Below, in pieces: positions 1 through 8,468 of a stretch of 64,000 nt of DNA; position 1 is the first letter of the stretch; every line of letters begins with the position of its first letter. This DNA comes from Alphaproteobacteria bacterium. Lineage in GTDB: Bacteria > Pseudomonadota > Alphaproteobacteria > Rickettsiales > SXRF01. The notes beneath the pieces were generated by a model that made no database searches, was not told where the DNA came from, and worked only from the letters and a program-made list of their open reading frames with translations. The DNA is taken from positions 179,643 through 243,642 of the forward strand of contig JANYBV010000018.1 of the NCBI GenBank assembly GCA_025360605.1. The letters run 5' to 3'. Position numbers and translations under genes: made by a program.

Positions 1-409
1 ATACGATAAAGTGCCGCGGGTTTTCAACCAGCCGTTCAAGGCGGGTGAAAATGGTTTTCGCGGTAAATGGTTTGACAACATATTCATTCACACCGGCGTT
101 GCGCGCGGTTACCACATCAGCCTGTTCGGCACGTCCTGTAAGCATAATGATGGGCAGCGTCGGGTCGGGTGAGGAAGGGTTGCGGCGGACTGATTTCACC
201 AGTGACAAACCGTCCAGTTTTTGTAGATTCCATTCGGTAATCAGCAGGTCGAATGATTTTTTTTGTAGAAATTCTAATGCTTTTTGTCCCGTTCCAGCAA
301 GCGTTACATTGGAGAATCCCATGTCTTGCAATGTCTTTTGGAATACTTTGCTGAGTTGGTAATCAGAATCGGCTACGAGGATGTTAAATAACTTTAAATT
401 TCCAGTCAT
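1..409 (-). CDS. CheY-like receiver protein with Glu at the phosphosite (3' end cut by window)
   Basis: About 136 residues of a single receiver domain are visible from the ATG at 409; the C-terminus lies outside the window. The acidic pocket is seen as ADSD (residues 13-16), the switch Thr in IIMLTG and the Lys in VVKPF. The acceptor position, usually Asp in TDWN, is Glu59 here (TEWNLQKLDG). In the receiver family Glu at this site can mimic the phosphorylated state, so a protein locked on or independent of a kinase is possible (inference). It could be a stand-alone chemotaxis- or development-type regulator or the N-terminal part of a longer one. The receiver fold is clear; the partner is unknown. 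Confidence 0.85.
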   Translation of the reverse strand, partial: MTGNLKLFNILVADSDYQLSKVFQKTLQDMGFSNVTLAGTGQKALEFLQKKSFDLLITEWNLQKLDGLSLVKSVRRNPSSPDPTLPIIMLTGRAEQADVVTARNAGVNEYVVKPFTAKTIFTRLERLVENPRHFIV

Positions 410-454
410 GAATATCTTATAATTGGTGTTCTAAAATGAGATTATTTTAAGACA

Positions 455-871
455 CTAATCCACATTCTTAATTTTTTCAATAGTCCTGAGGCCACCTAAA
501 CCAAGCATTCCCATCAGCACGGTAGTTAATTCCTGCATATCGAATGCAGGTAACTTAACGTTACCACCACTGTTAGCAATCAGGAATGCCAGCAGTGGTT
601 GCAGCACGAAGTGATACCCGAACGCTACGCCGCAGACCCAACCGATAAACGGTCGCCATCCGCTGACAAACAGGTTGGGATTTTGTGCTTCCGCTTCGTC
701 GATCTGCGTTTGGCTCTGGTCAGCTTGCAAGGCGAGCCGCATCTGTTCCAGAGCTTGCACGTTTTCTTCCTTGATGAGTTCCAGTTTTGCTTTAGCGCGC
801 GCGTCGGGGTCGGGAATGATACGGTCGAGTAGTTGTGAAATCGCCGGAACCAGTGCAAGCCATACAGGCAT
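455..871 (-). CDS. GTA-type holin, three-transmembrane family
   Basis: A 138-residue protein resembling the alphaproteobacterial holin family associated with gene-transfer-agent release. It has an N-terminal amphipathic segment rich in Asp, Lys and Glu (about residues 15-60), an SGWRPFIGWVCG motif near residue 70 and two hydrophobic stretches at about 72-97 and 112-128. Such holins permeabilise the inner membrane so that an endolysin can reach the wall. No capsid, portal, terminase or endolysin gene is nearby, so it stands alone here. It is preceded by an AGGAG-like site (AGGAGG around 876-881 read on the minus strand). Its neighbours are a receiver-domain gene downstream and a divergent unknown gene upstream. 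Confidence 0.75.
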   Translation of the reverse strand: MPVWLALVPAISQLLDRIIPDPDARAKAKLELIKEENVQALEQMRLALQADQSQTQIDEAEAQNPNLFVSGWRPFIGWVCGVAFGYHFVLQPLLAFLIANSGGNVKLPAFDMQELTTVLMGMLGLGGLRTIEKIKNVD

Positions 872-933
872 ACGATCCTCCTAATTTTCTTTAGTAAAAC
901 ATAGGATTAGCAGGTCAGGAAGGGGCAATTAGC

Positions 934-945
934 AGTAAATTTACT
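934..945. promoter_or_regulatory. Palindrome AGTAAATTTACT between divergent genes
   Basis: A perfect 12-base palindrome lies in the 118-base gap between the holin gene (minus) and the next gene (plus). A related TTTAGTAAAA lies at 890-899. The position suits an operator for one or both genes, but no regulator can be assigned. Confidence 0.35.
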
Positions 946-989
946 AATTTTGATTAATATGTAGATCTAATCAGGACAGGATAATATGT

Positions 990-1571
990 ATGGCATCCCC
1001 ACGATTTGAAGGAAGTGAGCGTAAAGCCGCAGTTTTCTTTATTGAGAATCCTGTCAATTCTTATGAAATATACGAGCACGCCAAGAGAATGACAGATTTT
1101 GGTGGCCCGTTAAACGGGGTGAGTGTGGTGTATGTCCCATCCGAAATGAGAGCTGGCGATGCCGAAAAAATTAGGCAAGAAGCCAATGATTTCAGAACGC
1201 AAAGCACACTGGTGATTGCAGAAGCTCCTAAGGTGAAATTAAAGAAAATGATGCGCAGCCCTAAGTTTGAAACGCTGGAAAACGTGGTGGGCATCAAGGA
1301 ACTGGTAACCATCAATGATGCGGATATGTGGAGCGCGGGGCATGATGCACGCGATGAGTTGAAACTTGATCAGAAGGTGGTGGCAGCCGCAAAGAAAATT
1401 CTTGGCAGCAAAGGGATGGCTTCAACAATGAGCGATCCTGTCGATACGAATGAAAGAGATGGTGATCCAGACCATACTCGCAGCGACTGGACTACTTCCG
1501 TTGACCATCATGGCAATGAACGTCCAAGCGGCGGCAGAAGAGGTGGCGGTGGCGGATTTAGGGGCGCTTAA
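990..1571 (+). CDS. Hypothetical protein with Gly/Arg-rich C-terminus
   Basis: 193 residues, not recognised. Residues 1-150 look like a soluble mixed alpha/beta domain without signal peptide or membrane segment. The tail (about 150-193) is low-complexity, acidic then Gly/Arg-rich, ending in GGRRGGGGGFRGA, similar in style to RGG-type nucleic-acid-binding tails, although binding is only inference. The ATG at 990 follows an AGGACAGG stretch (972-979) at a usable distance. It is transcribed divergently from the holin gene with an operator-like palindrome between them. It could be a small nucleoid- or RNA-associated protein or an unrelated structural protein. Confidence 0.6.
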   Translation: MASPRFEGSERKAAVFFIENPVNSYEIYEHAKRMTDFGGPLNGVSVVYVPSEMRAGDAEKIRQEANDFRTQSTLVIAEAPKVKLKKMMRSPKFETLENVVGIKELVTINDADMWSAGHDARDELKLDQKVVAAAKKILGSKGMASTMSDPVDTNERDGDPDHTRSDWTTSVDHHGNERPSGGRRGGGGGFRGA

Positions 1572-1588
1572 GTAAGCATAGTATAGTT

Positions 1589-2002
1589 TTAAGAGACGCC
1601 GCCGATATGGATATTATTATCGCCGGTCGGGTTTCTTGCTTCCTCAAGATTAGCTAGTCCGCGCACGAACACGTACATAGAAGCCAGTATCGGAACCGAT
1701 GCCATCAGCCCGTTATTAGTGATCAGATAGTCGGCCGCATGCCACGATGAGGCAACAGCGAAAGAAATTTCTGTAATGGCATACACCATCAGGCTTTTTT
1801 TGCGCAGACAGTGAAAACCATAACCCAATCCCAGTATAAGCGCCACAAGCAGCAGGTGAATATAAGCGGGCCCTATCATTTCGGATAAGTCGCCATAACA
1901 TTCCGGCAAAACAGGAAACAACAATAAAAATACTGCCGTGCCCGCAGCGATCATGCCGATCAGAGTAAAGGTAACAGGGAATTTTTTTACGAGCTTAATC
2001 AT
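1589..2002 (-). CDS. Hypothetical integral membrane protein
   Basis: 137 residues with about four hydrophobic helices (roughly 8-30, 45-62, 70-90, 100-118) and a short polar C-terminus. The N-terminus (MIKLVKKFPV) is positively charged, consistent with the positive-inside rule. No enzyme motif is visible and the family is not recognised. It lies between a convergent unknown gene and prfC on the same strand. The gap to prfC of about 45 bases suggests it could be read through from it or from its own promoter. Confidence 0.6.
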   Translation of the reverse strand: MIKLVKKFPVTFTLIGMIAAGTAVFLLLFPVLPECYGDLSEMIGPAYIHLLLVALILGLGYGFHCLRKKSLMVYAITEISFAVASSWHAADYLITNNGLMASVPILASMYVFVRGLANLEEARNPTGDNNIHIGGVS

Positions 2003-2048
2003 GTGGCTACATTACGATGGAGTATATCCTCATTCAAGCAGATAGAAT

Positions 2049-3617
2049 TTAGCGGTGTTCCCGCGTTTTCATGAATTCCACATCCGGCCAGTCTTTCTGG
2101 ATACGCTCCAGATGCCATGCGTTGGGTGCGAGATAAGCGATCGCGCCGTTAGCATCCTCGGCGGCGTTGTATTTATTTTTATCACAGAATTCTTTGAGTT
2201 TGTTATCATCCTTGCATTTGACCCAACGGGCGTTGGTGTATTGCACTTCTTCGAAGCTGCCATTGACGCCGTATTCGGTTTTGAGGCGTGACGCAATCAC
2301 CTCGAACTGCAATTGCCCGACCACGCCGATAATCCAGCTCGAACCGTCCAGCGGTTTAAAAATCTGTGACGCACCTTCTTCGGAGAGCTGTTCGAGTGCG
2401 GCTTTGAGCTGTTTGGATTTTAGGGGGTCGTCAAGGCGCACGCGCTGGAACAATTCAGGGGCAAAGCTTGGGATGCCGGTGAAATAAAGTTGTTCACCTT
2501 CGGTGAGGGCATCGCCGATACGCAAATGCCCATGTCCGGGAATGCCGATAATATCCCCTGGCCACGCTTCCTCCGCCAGTTCACGTTCACGCGCTAAAAA
2601 CAACACAGGGTTGTTGAGCGCGAGTGTCTTGCCCGAGCGCACATGCAGCACCTTCATGCCGCGCGTGTATTTGCCCGAGCATATACGCACGAAAGCAATG
2701 CGGTCACGATGGTTTTTATCCATGTTGGCCTGAATTTTAAACACGAAGCCGGTAAATTTGGATTCATCGGGGCTGACATCGCGCTGGTCGGCATGTTGTA
2801 GGCGGGGGCTGGGAGCCATAGCACAGAGTGCTTCCAGCAATTCACGCACTCCGAAATTATTGATCGCCGAGCCAAAAAACACGGGTGTTAAATGTCCCTC
2901 GGCATACGATGTGGCATTAAACGGCGGGTAGATGGTGCGGATCATCTCCACATCCTCGCGTAGCTGCGCCAGTTGCGCCTCGGGGATATATTCCGACAGG
3001 TTGGGGTCGTCCACGCCGTTAAATTTCATCGACTCGCTGACCTTCGCACCTTGGCCGCCATCAAACAAATACAGCGTATCATGCACAAGGTTGTAGCAGC
3101 CTTTGAAGCGTTCGCCCATGCCAATCGGCCATGTAATCGGGCAGACATCGAGGGCGAGTGTTTTTTCAATTTCATCGAGCAGGTCGAACGGTTCACGGCT
3201 TTCGCGGTCCATCTTGTTGATGAAGGTGATGATCGGCGTATCGCGCAGGCGGCACACCTCGAAGAGTTTCAGCGTCTGGGTTTCAATACCCTTCGCACCG
3301 TCCAGCACCATCACGGCCGAATCCACCGCCGTTAGCGTGCGGTAGGTGTCTTCCGAGAAGTCTTTATGGCCTGGGGTGTCGAGCAGGTTGATGGTGTTGT
3401 CGCCATACTCAAAGGTCATCACCGAGGCGGTCACTGAAATACCGCGCTGCTGTTCAATCGCCATCCAGTCCGAACGCGCACTTTGGCCGCCTTTTTTGGC
3501 TTTCACCGCGCCTGCCAGATGGATTGCGCCTCCGAACAGCAACAGCTTTTCGGTCAGTGTGGTCTTACCGGCATCGGGATGGGAAATAATGGCGAACGTG
3601 CGGCGGCTTGAGAACAT
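2049..3617 (-). CDS. prfC: Peptide chain release factor 3
   Basis: A 522-residue GTPase that removes RF1/RF2 from the ribosome after peptide release. The P-loop is in ISHPDAGKTTLTEK near residue 12, a switch II DTPGHKDFSEDTYR is near residue 80, and the guanine-specificity NKMD is near residue 135. The stretch before it, LFGGAIHLAGAVKAKKGG, is typical of RF3 rather than EF-G. Length matches the family (about 525-530). It starts with ATG at 3617 and ends close to an unknown membrane gene on the same strand. It is not an EF-G paralogue because domain IV is absent. Confidence 0.97.
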   Translation of the reverse strand: MFSSRRTFAIISHPDAGKTTLTEKLLLFGGAIHLAGAVKAKKGGQSARSDWMAIEQQRGISVTASVMTFEYGDNTINLLDTPGHKDFSEDTYRTLTAVDSAVMVLDGAKGIETQTLKLFEVCRLRDTPIITFINKMDRESREPFDLLDEIEKTLALDVCPITWPIGMGERFKGCYNLVHDTLYLFDGGQGAKVSESMKFNGVDDPNLSEYIPEAQLAQLREDVEMIRTIYPPFNATSYAEGHLTPVFFGSAINNFGVRELLEALCAMAPSPRLQHADQRDVSPDESKFTGFVFKIQANMDKNHRDRIAFVRICSGKYTRGMKVLHVRSGKTLALNNPVLFLARERELAEEAWPGDIIGIPGHGHLRIGDALTEGEQLYFTGIPSFAPELFQRVRLDDPLKSKQLKAALEQLSEEGASQIFKPLDGSSWIIGVVGQLQFEVIASRLKTEYGVNGSFEEVQYTNARWVKCKDDNKLKEFCDKNKYNAAEDANGAIAYLAPNAWHLERIQKDWPDVEFMKTREHR

Positions 3618-3703
3618 GGGTGAACAGGTAAAGGTTATGGATAACGAAGTGGGTTATATAGCAAGGCGTTAACTTGTCATCTGTTATCTGTAAGTTACTG
3701 CCC

Positions 3704-4153
3704 CTAAGCGGCTTTTTCCCAGCCGCCGGACTGGGTCTGGCGCAGGTAGGCCATGTCATGGCCGCCTTTTTTGTAGGTCGACCAGCGCGTTCGGGCACTT
3801 TCCAGCGCCTGTTGGTTATTGCCGTCAAAGATGTCGATAATGCGTTCAAACGGCGCGGAAGGATCCGGCACCGCCCCATTCACCACCACGAGCAGTTTGG
3901 CCTCGTTCAACGGTTCAAGGCTGGATGATAGCAGGATGGGTTGTGCCTGCGGGTTGGGTTCTTTGGTGCTGCCATGCGGCAGGAAGCTCGACGGATCATA
4001 AGTCCACAATACCTCGTTCAGATGGTCGATATACTCTTCGGAATCCGCCACCAGTAACGTTTTAAAACCACCCGCCACCGCCTTTTCCAACAGCTTGGGC
4101 AGCGCGCGCTCCAGCGGGGTGGTAAGCAGGTGGTAGAACTGGATAGTGGTCAT
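3704..4153 (-). CDS. holC: DNA polymerase III subunit chi
   Basis: 149 residues, the usual length for HolC, which joins psi in the clamp-loader complex and contacts single-stranded-DNA-binding protein. Recognisable features are the N-terminal IQFYHLLTTPLERALPKLL, the central VLWTYDPSSFLPHG and the C-terminal region ending in WEKAA. It follows an LprI-like gene and pepA on the same strand; pepA-holC adjacency is a common alphaproteobacterial and gammaproteobacterial arrangement. The gap to prfC is short (86 bases). Confidence 0.9.
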   Translation of the reverse strand: MTTIQFYHLLTTPLERALPKLLEKAVAGGFKTLLVADSEEYIDHLNEVLWTYDPSSFLPHGSTKEPNPQAQPILLSSSLEPLNEAKLLVVVNGAVPDPSAPFERIIDIFDGNNQQALESARTRWSTYKKGGHDMAYLRQTQSGGWEKAA

Positions 4154-4168
4154 GGAGAGCTTTCGTTT

Positions 4169-4711
4169 TTAATTAATCATGGTGCGGAAGGGGCGTTGCA
4201 AGCGACGGCCAACCACAGGTTCCACTTCTTTGAGGAATTTTTCAAGTTCGTGGTAATCCCTCAAATCGTCACCGATAACGCCAAACAGTATTTCCATGGT
4301 GCGGTATTCGGTCATGGCGGCTCTGCAGCGTGCCAGATCGATGGCGGGAACACCGTTTTGGTTGTGGGAATAGAACTCGCAATTTGCGTCGCGGTATTGA
4401 ATCCACAGGCGTTGCGCCTCCTTCAGCGTTTCATACTGTTTATCGGATTCGTTTGCCAACTCCACGGCATGTGCGTCCGAAGCGGGTTGTGCCCTGAAAT
4501 TTTTCGTGGTCTGCGCGATAATTTCCAGCGCGCGCTGGTAGGTCATGTTGAGTGCCTTGTCCCACTTTTTGAACTGTACGTTCGAGCAATCTTCCATTTG
4601 CTTGAACGATATAGCTTTCGCACATTCGATGTTGGTGAATTGCACATCTGACCGCGCCTGCGCGGGAAGCAGTAATAAACTGCCAATCACCAGAAGCTTA
4701 TTTAGCTTCAT
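4169..4711 (-). CDS. Secreted LprI-like / DUF1311 domain protein
   Basis: 180 residues with a signal peptide (about 1-21, KLNKLLVIGSLLLLPAQA). The mature part carries the DUF1311 pattern: Cys residues near the start (IECAKAISFKQMEDC), LNMTYQRAL in the first helix and AQRLWIQYRDANCEF in the second. Family members are periplasmic helical proteins, some of which inhibit lysozyme; that activity here is inference. The start overlaps the end of pepA by 14 bases, so the pepA - LprI-like - holC string is likely one transcript. Confidence 0.75.
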   Translation of the reverse strand: MKLNKLLVIGSLLLLPAQARSDVQFTNIECAKAISFKQMEDCSNVQFKKWDKALNMTYQRALEIIAQTTKNFRAQPASDAHAVELANESDKQYETLKEAQRLWIQYRDANCEFYSHNQNGVPAIDLARCRAAMTEYRTMEILFGVIGDDLRDYHELEKFLKEVEPVVGRRLQRPFRTMIN

Positions 4712-6209
4712 AGTAATCTTTCACCAGCTCGTTCAGCAAGCGTACGCCATAAGCGGTAGCGCCTTTAGGGCAGATGTCGCTGTCCTTCTTTTGCCATGCC
4801 ATACCTGCGATATCCAGATGCGCCCATGGCGTTTTGTTCACAAAACGTTGCAGGAACTGTGCGGCAGTAATCGAACCGGCTTCACGGCTGTTGGTGGAGT
4901 TCAGCATATCGGCGATGTCGGAGTTGATCTGCTTGTCATACACATCACCCAGTGGCAAACGCCACAGCTCTTCACCGACTTTTTCACCGGTTTTGAACAG
5001 TTGTTCCGCCAGTTTATCGTCATTGGAGAAGAGTCCGGCGCGGCTGCTGCCCAGTGCAATCAGGATCGCACCCGTGAGCGTTGCCAGATCGATAATGAAT
5101 TTCGGTTTGAAATGTTTCTGCGTGTACCACAGCGCATCGGCCAGCACGAGGCGGCCTTCCGCATCGGTATTGATGACTTCGATGGTCTGTCCCGAGTAGG
5201 AGGTAACCACATCGCCTGGGCGCTGCGCATTGCCGCCTGGCATATTTTCCACCAGTCCGGCCACGCCGATGACGTTGACTTTGGCTTTGCGACCCGCGAG
5301 TGCTTTCATCAGGCCAAGCACCGTTCCGGCACCGCCCATATCGTATTTCATTTCTTCCATGCCTGACGACGGCTTAATGCTGATACCGCCGGTATCAAAC
5401 GTCACGCCTTTGCCGACAAACGCAATCGGCTGAGCCTTGGAGGTTTTTCCGAGGCCGTTCCATTTCATGATGACCATCTTGGATTCTTTGGAAGACCCTT
5501 GGCCCACGCCAAGAAGCGCACCAAATCCGAGTTTGTACATGTCCGGTTCGTCCAGCACCTCGACTTCCACGCCGAGCGCTTCCAGCTTCAGGCATTCTTC
5601 TGCGAAGGTTTCCGGATAAATGATGTTGGCCGGTTCACTCACCAGATTACGGGTCAGGAACACGCCTTCCGCTAACTTGTCCAGCTCACCGTAGAATTTG
5701 GCGGAAGATTTGGAATCGGCCAGTGCCACGGTAAAGCCGGTGATGGTGGGTTTCTCGTCGGCGGGCTTGGTGGTGAAATACTTATCGAAATTATAGCTGC
5801 GCAAGTTGGCGCCATGGGCGATGCGCGCTGCGGCTTCCGGCAGGGGTACAGGGCAGCCTTTGAGTTCATCGAGCATAAAGGTGGCGGATTTGGCACCGAT
5901 GGCGTTGATCTGCGCGGCCACCGCGCCGCCGAGGCTTTCCAGCGACTTGCGGGTAATGCTTTTGACCGCGCCGATGCCCGCGAGGAGTATACGGTCGCAT
6001 TTCAGGCTGTCAGGGGCAACCACGGAGACGAACTGGCCTTTTTTTCCGGTGAATTTAGGGGAGGTTATGGCTTTGAACAGCGCACCGCCAGCCTGCTTGT
6101 TGAAGGCAGAGGCGAGGGGGCTGAGTTTGCGGTCATCGGCGACTGCGAATATGATGACATGATCCAGTTTGGCCTTGGCAGTGGTGATTTCCTGAAAATT
6201 AATATTCAT
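4698..6209 (-). CDS. pepA: Leucyl aminopeptidase (M17 family)
   Basis: 503 residues, the normal length for a hexameric two-zinc aminopeptidase. The metal-binding and catalytic motifs are VGKGVTFDTGGISIK (about residues 264-278) and NTDAEGRLVLADAL (about 345-358), with the Lys and Arg expected for catalysis in place. An N-terminal macro-like domain precedes them. It is cytoplasmic and releases N-terminal residues during peptide turnover. It is divergent from lptF; in gammaproteobacteria pepA, lptF and holC also sit together. Confidence 0.96.
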   Translation of the reverse strand: MNINFQEITTAKAKLDHVIIFAVADDRKLSPLASAFNKQAGGALFKAITSPKFTGKKGQFVSVVAPDSLKCDRILLAGIGAVKSITRKSLESLGGAVAAQINAIGAKSATFMLDELKGCPVPLPEAAARIAHGANLRSYNFDKYFTTKPADEKPTITGFTVALADSKSSAKFYGELDKLAEGVFLTRNLVSEPANIIYPETFAEECLKLEALGVEVEVLDEPDMYKLGFGALLGVGQGSSKESKMVIMKWNGLGKTSKAQPIAFVGKGVTFDTGGISIKPSSGMEEMKYDMGGAGTVLGLMKALAGRKAKVNVIGVAGLVENMPGGNAQRPGDVVTSYSGQTIEVINTDAEGRLVLADALWYTQKHFKPKFIIDLATLTGAILIALGSSRAGLFSNDDKLAEQLFKTGEKVGEELWRLPLGDVYDKQINSDIADMLNSTNSREAGSITAAQFLQRFVNKTPWAHLDIAGMAWQKKDSDICPKGATAYGVRLLNELVKDYYEAK

Positions 6210-6252
6210 ACAGACTTCCCTTTATACACTTTACGCGCTATGCAATGTTCCT

Positions 6253-7365
6253 ATGTACCAATACAGCAAATATATCGTTAAAAATCTTGTCCATTCGACA
6301 TTGCTGATAACGTTTAGCCTTACCAGCATCGTTTGGCTGACGCAAGCATTGCGCTTCATTGACTTCATTGTGAATCAGGGCGTGTCGATCATGGTTTTTT
6401 TGCAGCTGACGCTCATGCTGGTGCCGTCGCTGCTCATCCTTATTTTGCCGCCCGCTTTGTTCTGCTCGGTTCTTTTTGTATACAACAAGCTTAAGCTCGA
6501 AAGTGAGCTGATCGTTATGCAGGCGGCGGGGTTGAGCCGTATCCGCCTTGCCATTCCCGCCATTCAGGTGGCAGTAGGGGTTACGCTGATTGGGTATTTT
6601 ATCACTATGTATTTACAACCGGTGAGCTATGGCCGTTTCCGCGAAATGCAATCGTTTCTTCGTAATAATTATGTATCCATCTTGTTACAGGAAGGGGTGT
6701 TCAGCAATCCGGTCAAGGGGTTGACGGTGTTCATCCGCGAGCGCAACAAGGATGGTACGCTGCATGGTATATTAGTGCATGACAACCGCCAGATCGACAT
6801 GCCGATCACCATGATGGCGGAAGAAGGCAAGCTGGTGGAAACGCCGCAGGGGCCGCGCTTTCTTCTGCTAAACGGCAACCGTCAGGAAATGCGCGATGGC
6901 CGCCTGTCCTTCCTTACCTTTGAAAACTACACAATGGACATCAGCCTCTACACGCAGTCGATCGGCACCCGTGCGCCGGATGCACAGGAGCAATTTCTGT
7001 CTGACCTTCTGAAAGATAATGAGAGGTTGAGCCCCAATGAAAACCAGAAACGCCATGCCGAGGCGCATCAGCGTATCCTTTGGCCGGTGTACTCCCTATC
7101 ACTGACGCTGGTGGCGCTGGCGGTGGTATTGTCCGGAGAATTTAACCGCCGTGGCAACTGGCAGCGCATTGCGATCGCCATTGTATGCGGTATTGCGGTG
7201 ATTATTGCTGGTGTCGGCTTCCGCAGCATGATGGCGTTGCGCCCTGCCATGATTTATGTGGCATATGTCAATCTTCTGGTTCCTGTCGCCCTTTCCCTAT
7301 GGGTGCTGGCGGATCATAAAAAACGCCGCAAAATAATAGTATCGCAAGAGGTGAGTGCCACATGA
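6253..7365 (+). CDS. lptF: LPS export permease LptF
   Basis: A 370-residue LptF/LptG-family permease, one half of the inner-membrane LptB2FG transporter that extracts lipopolysaccharide. Hydrophobic helices lie at about 12-32, 52-75 and 98-118, followed by a periplasmic beta-jellyroll region (about 125-265) and three more helices (about 272-355). LESELIVMQAAGLSR is the coupling-helix segment that meets LptB. The stop overlaps the lptG start by four bases (ATGA), which implies translational coupling. Divergent from pepA. Confidence 0.93.
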   Translation: MYQYSKYIVKNLVHSTLLITFSLTSIVWLTQALRFIDFIVNQGVSIMVFLQLTLMLVPSLLILILPPALFCSVLFVYNKLKLESELIVMQAAGLSRIRLAIPAIQVAVGVTLIGYFITMYLQPVSYGRFREMQSFLRNNYVSILLQEGVFSNPVKGLTVFIRERNKDGTLHGILVHDNRQIDMPITMMAEEGKLVETPQGPRFLLLNGNRQEMRDGRLSFLTFENYTMDISLYTQSIGTRAPDAQEQFLSDLLKDNERLSPNENQKRHAEAHQRILWPVYSLSLTLVALAVVLSGEFNRRGNWQRIAIAIVCGIAVIIAGVGFRSMMALRPAMIYVAYVNLLVPVALSLWVLADHKKRRKIIVSQEVSAT

Positions 7366-8468
7366 GGCTACCGTGGACGTTGTTTCAGTATATCGGGCGG
7401 CATTTCTTCTTAGCCATTATGCTTGCCATGTTCGGGCTGGTAGTGGTCAGCATGCTCATCGACATTGTCGAACTTATCCGCCGTGCTACCGGCAAGCAGG
7501 AAGTGCCTTTCTCCGTTATTATGGAGCTGGCGCTGCTGCGTGTTCCCGCGCTCGCCCAAAAGCTGATGCCATATGCGGTGCTGATCGGTAGCATGATGGC
7601 GCTGACGCGCCTGACGCGCACGCATGAGCTGATCGTGGCGCGTGCGGCGGGGGTTTCCGTGTGGCAGTTTTTGGCTCCGGCAATCGCGGTGGTTATGACA
7701 CTCGGGGTGTTTATGACCACGGTGTTCAATCCGTTTTCGTCCGTTTTATTACTGCGGTTTGAGCGTCTGGAAGGAAAATATTTATCGGCCACGCCAAGCC
7801 TGTTGTCTATTTCCGATTCCGGCCTGTGGCTGCGCGAGATGGATTATGATTCCGACACGGTCGGCGAACATATCATTTACACCATGCGTATCTCGCAAAG
7901 TACGATGGAACTCGCCAATGTGATTGTCTTCAGCTTCGACAAGAAGCAGAAATTCCTCAACCGCATGGATGCTACTAGGGCCGTGCTGGAAGAGGGTAAT
8001 CTTCATTTGTTCAACGTCACGCGCTCGGTTCCGGGCAAGCCACCGCAGATTATCAACGATGTGACCCTGCCGACCACACTCACACTCACTCATATTCAGG
8101 ATAGTTTCGCCACGCCTGAAACGCTGTCATTCTGGCATTTGCCATCGTTCATCACCATGCTGGAAAACGCCGGTTTCTCGGCGCTGCGCCACCGTTTGTA
8201 CTGGCATAGCCTGCTCGCCAATCCGTTCTTAATGGCGGGTACGGTGTTTGTGGCGGCGGTGTTTTCCCTGCGGTTGCCACGGCGTGGCAAGGTGGGGCTG
8301 CTCATTGTGTCGGGCATTGTCAGCGGCTTTTTGCTGCATTTTTTCACGGATATTATTTTTGCATTTGGTTCCGCCGGAACCGTTCCTATCATGCTCGCGG
8401 CATGGACTCCCGCCATCGTCGTCACGATGATCGGTGCGGCATTGTTACTGCATCTGGAAGACGGTTAG
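7362..8468 (+). CDS. lptG: LPS export permease LptG
   Basis: 368 residues with the same layout as LptF: three N-terminal helices, a periplasmic jellyroll domain (about 130-265) and three C-terminal helices. The coupling segment reads LTRTHELIVARAAGVS. It pairs with LptF for lipopolysaccharide export. The order lptF then lptG and the ATGA overlap support the assignment. It ends convergently with an unknown gene, overlapping by four bases. Confidence 0.93.
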   Translation: MRLPWTLFQYIGRHFFLAIMLAMFGLVVVSMLIDIVELIRRATGKQEVPFSVIMELALLRVPALAQKLMPYAVLIGSMMALTRLTRTHELIVARAAGVSVWQFLAPAIAVVMTLGVFMTTVFNPFSSVLLLRFERLEGKYLSATPSLLSISDSGLWLREMDYDSDTVGEHIIYTMRISQSTMELANVIVFSFDKKQKFLNRMDATRAVLEEGNLHLFNVTRSVPGKPPQIINDVTLPTTLTLTHIQDSFATPETLSFWHLPSFITMLENAGFSALRHRLYWHSLLANPFLMAGTVFVAAVFSLRLPRRGKVGLLIVSGIVSGFLLHFFTDIIFAFGSAGTVPIMLAAWTPAIVVTMIGAALLLHLEDG

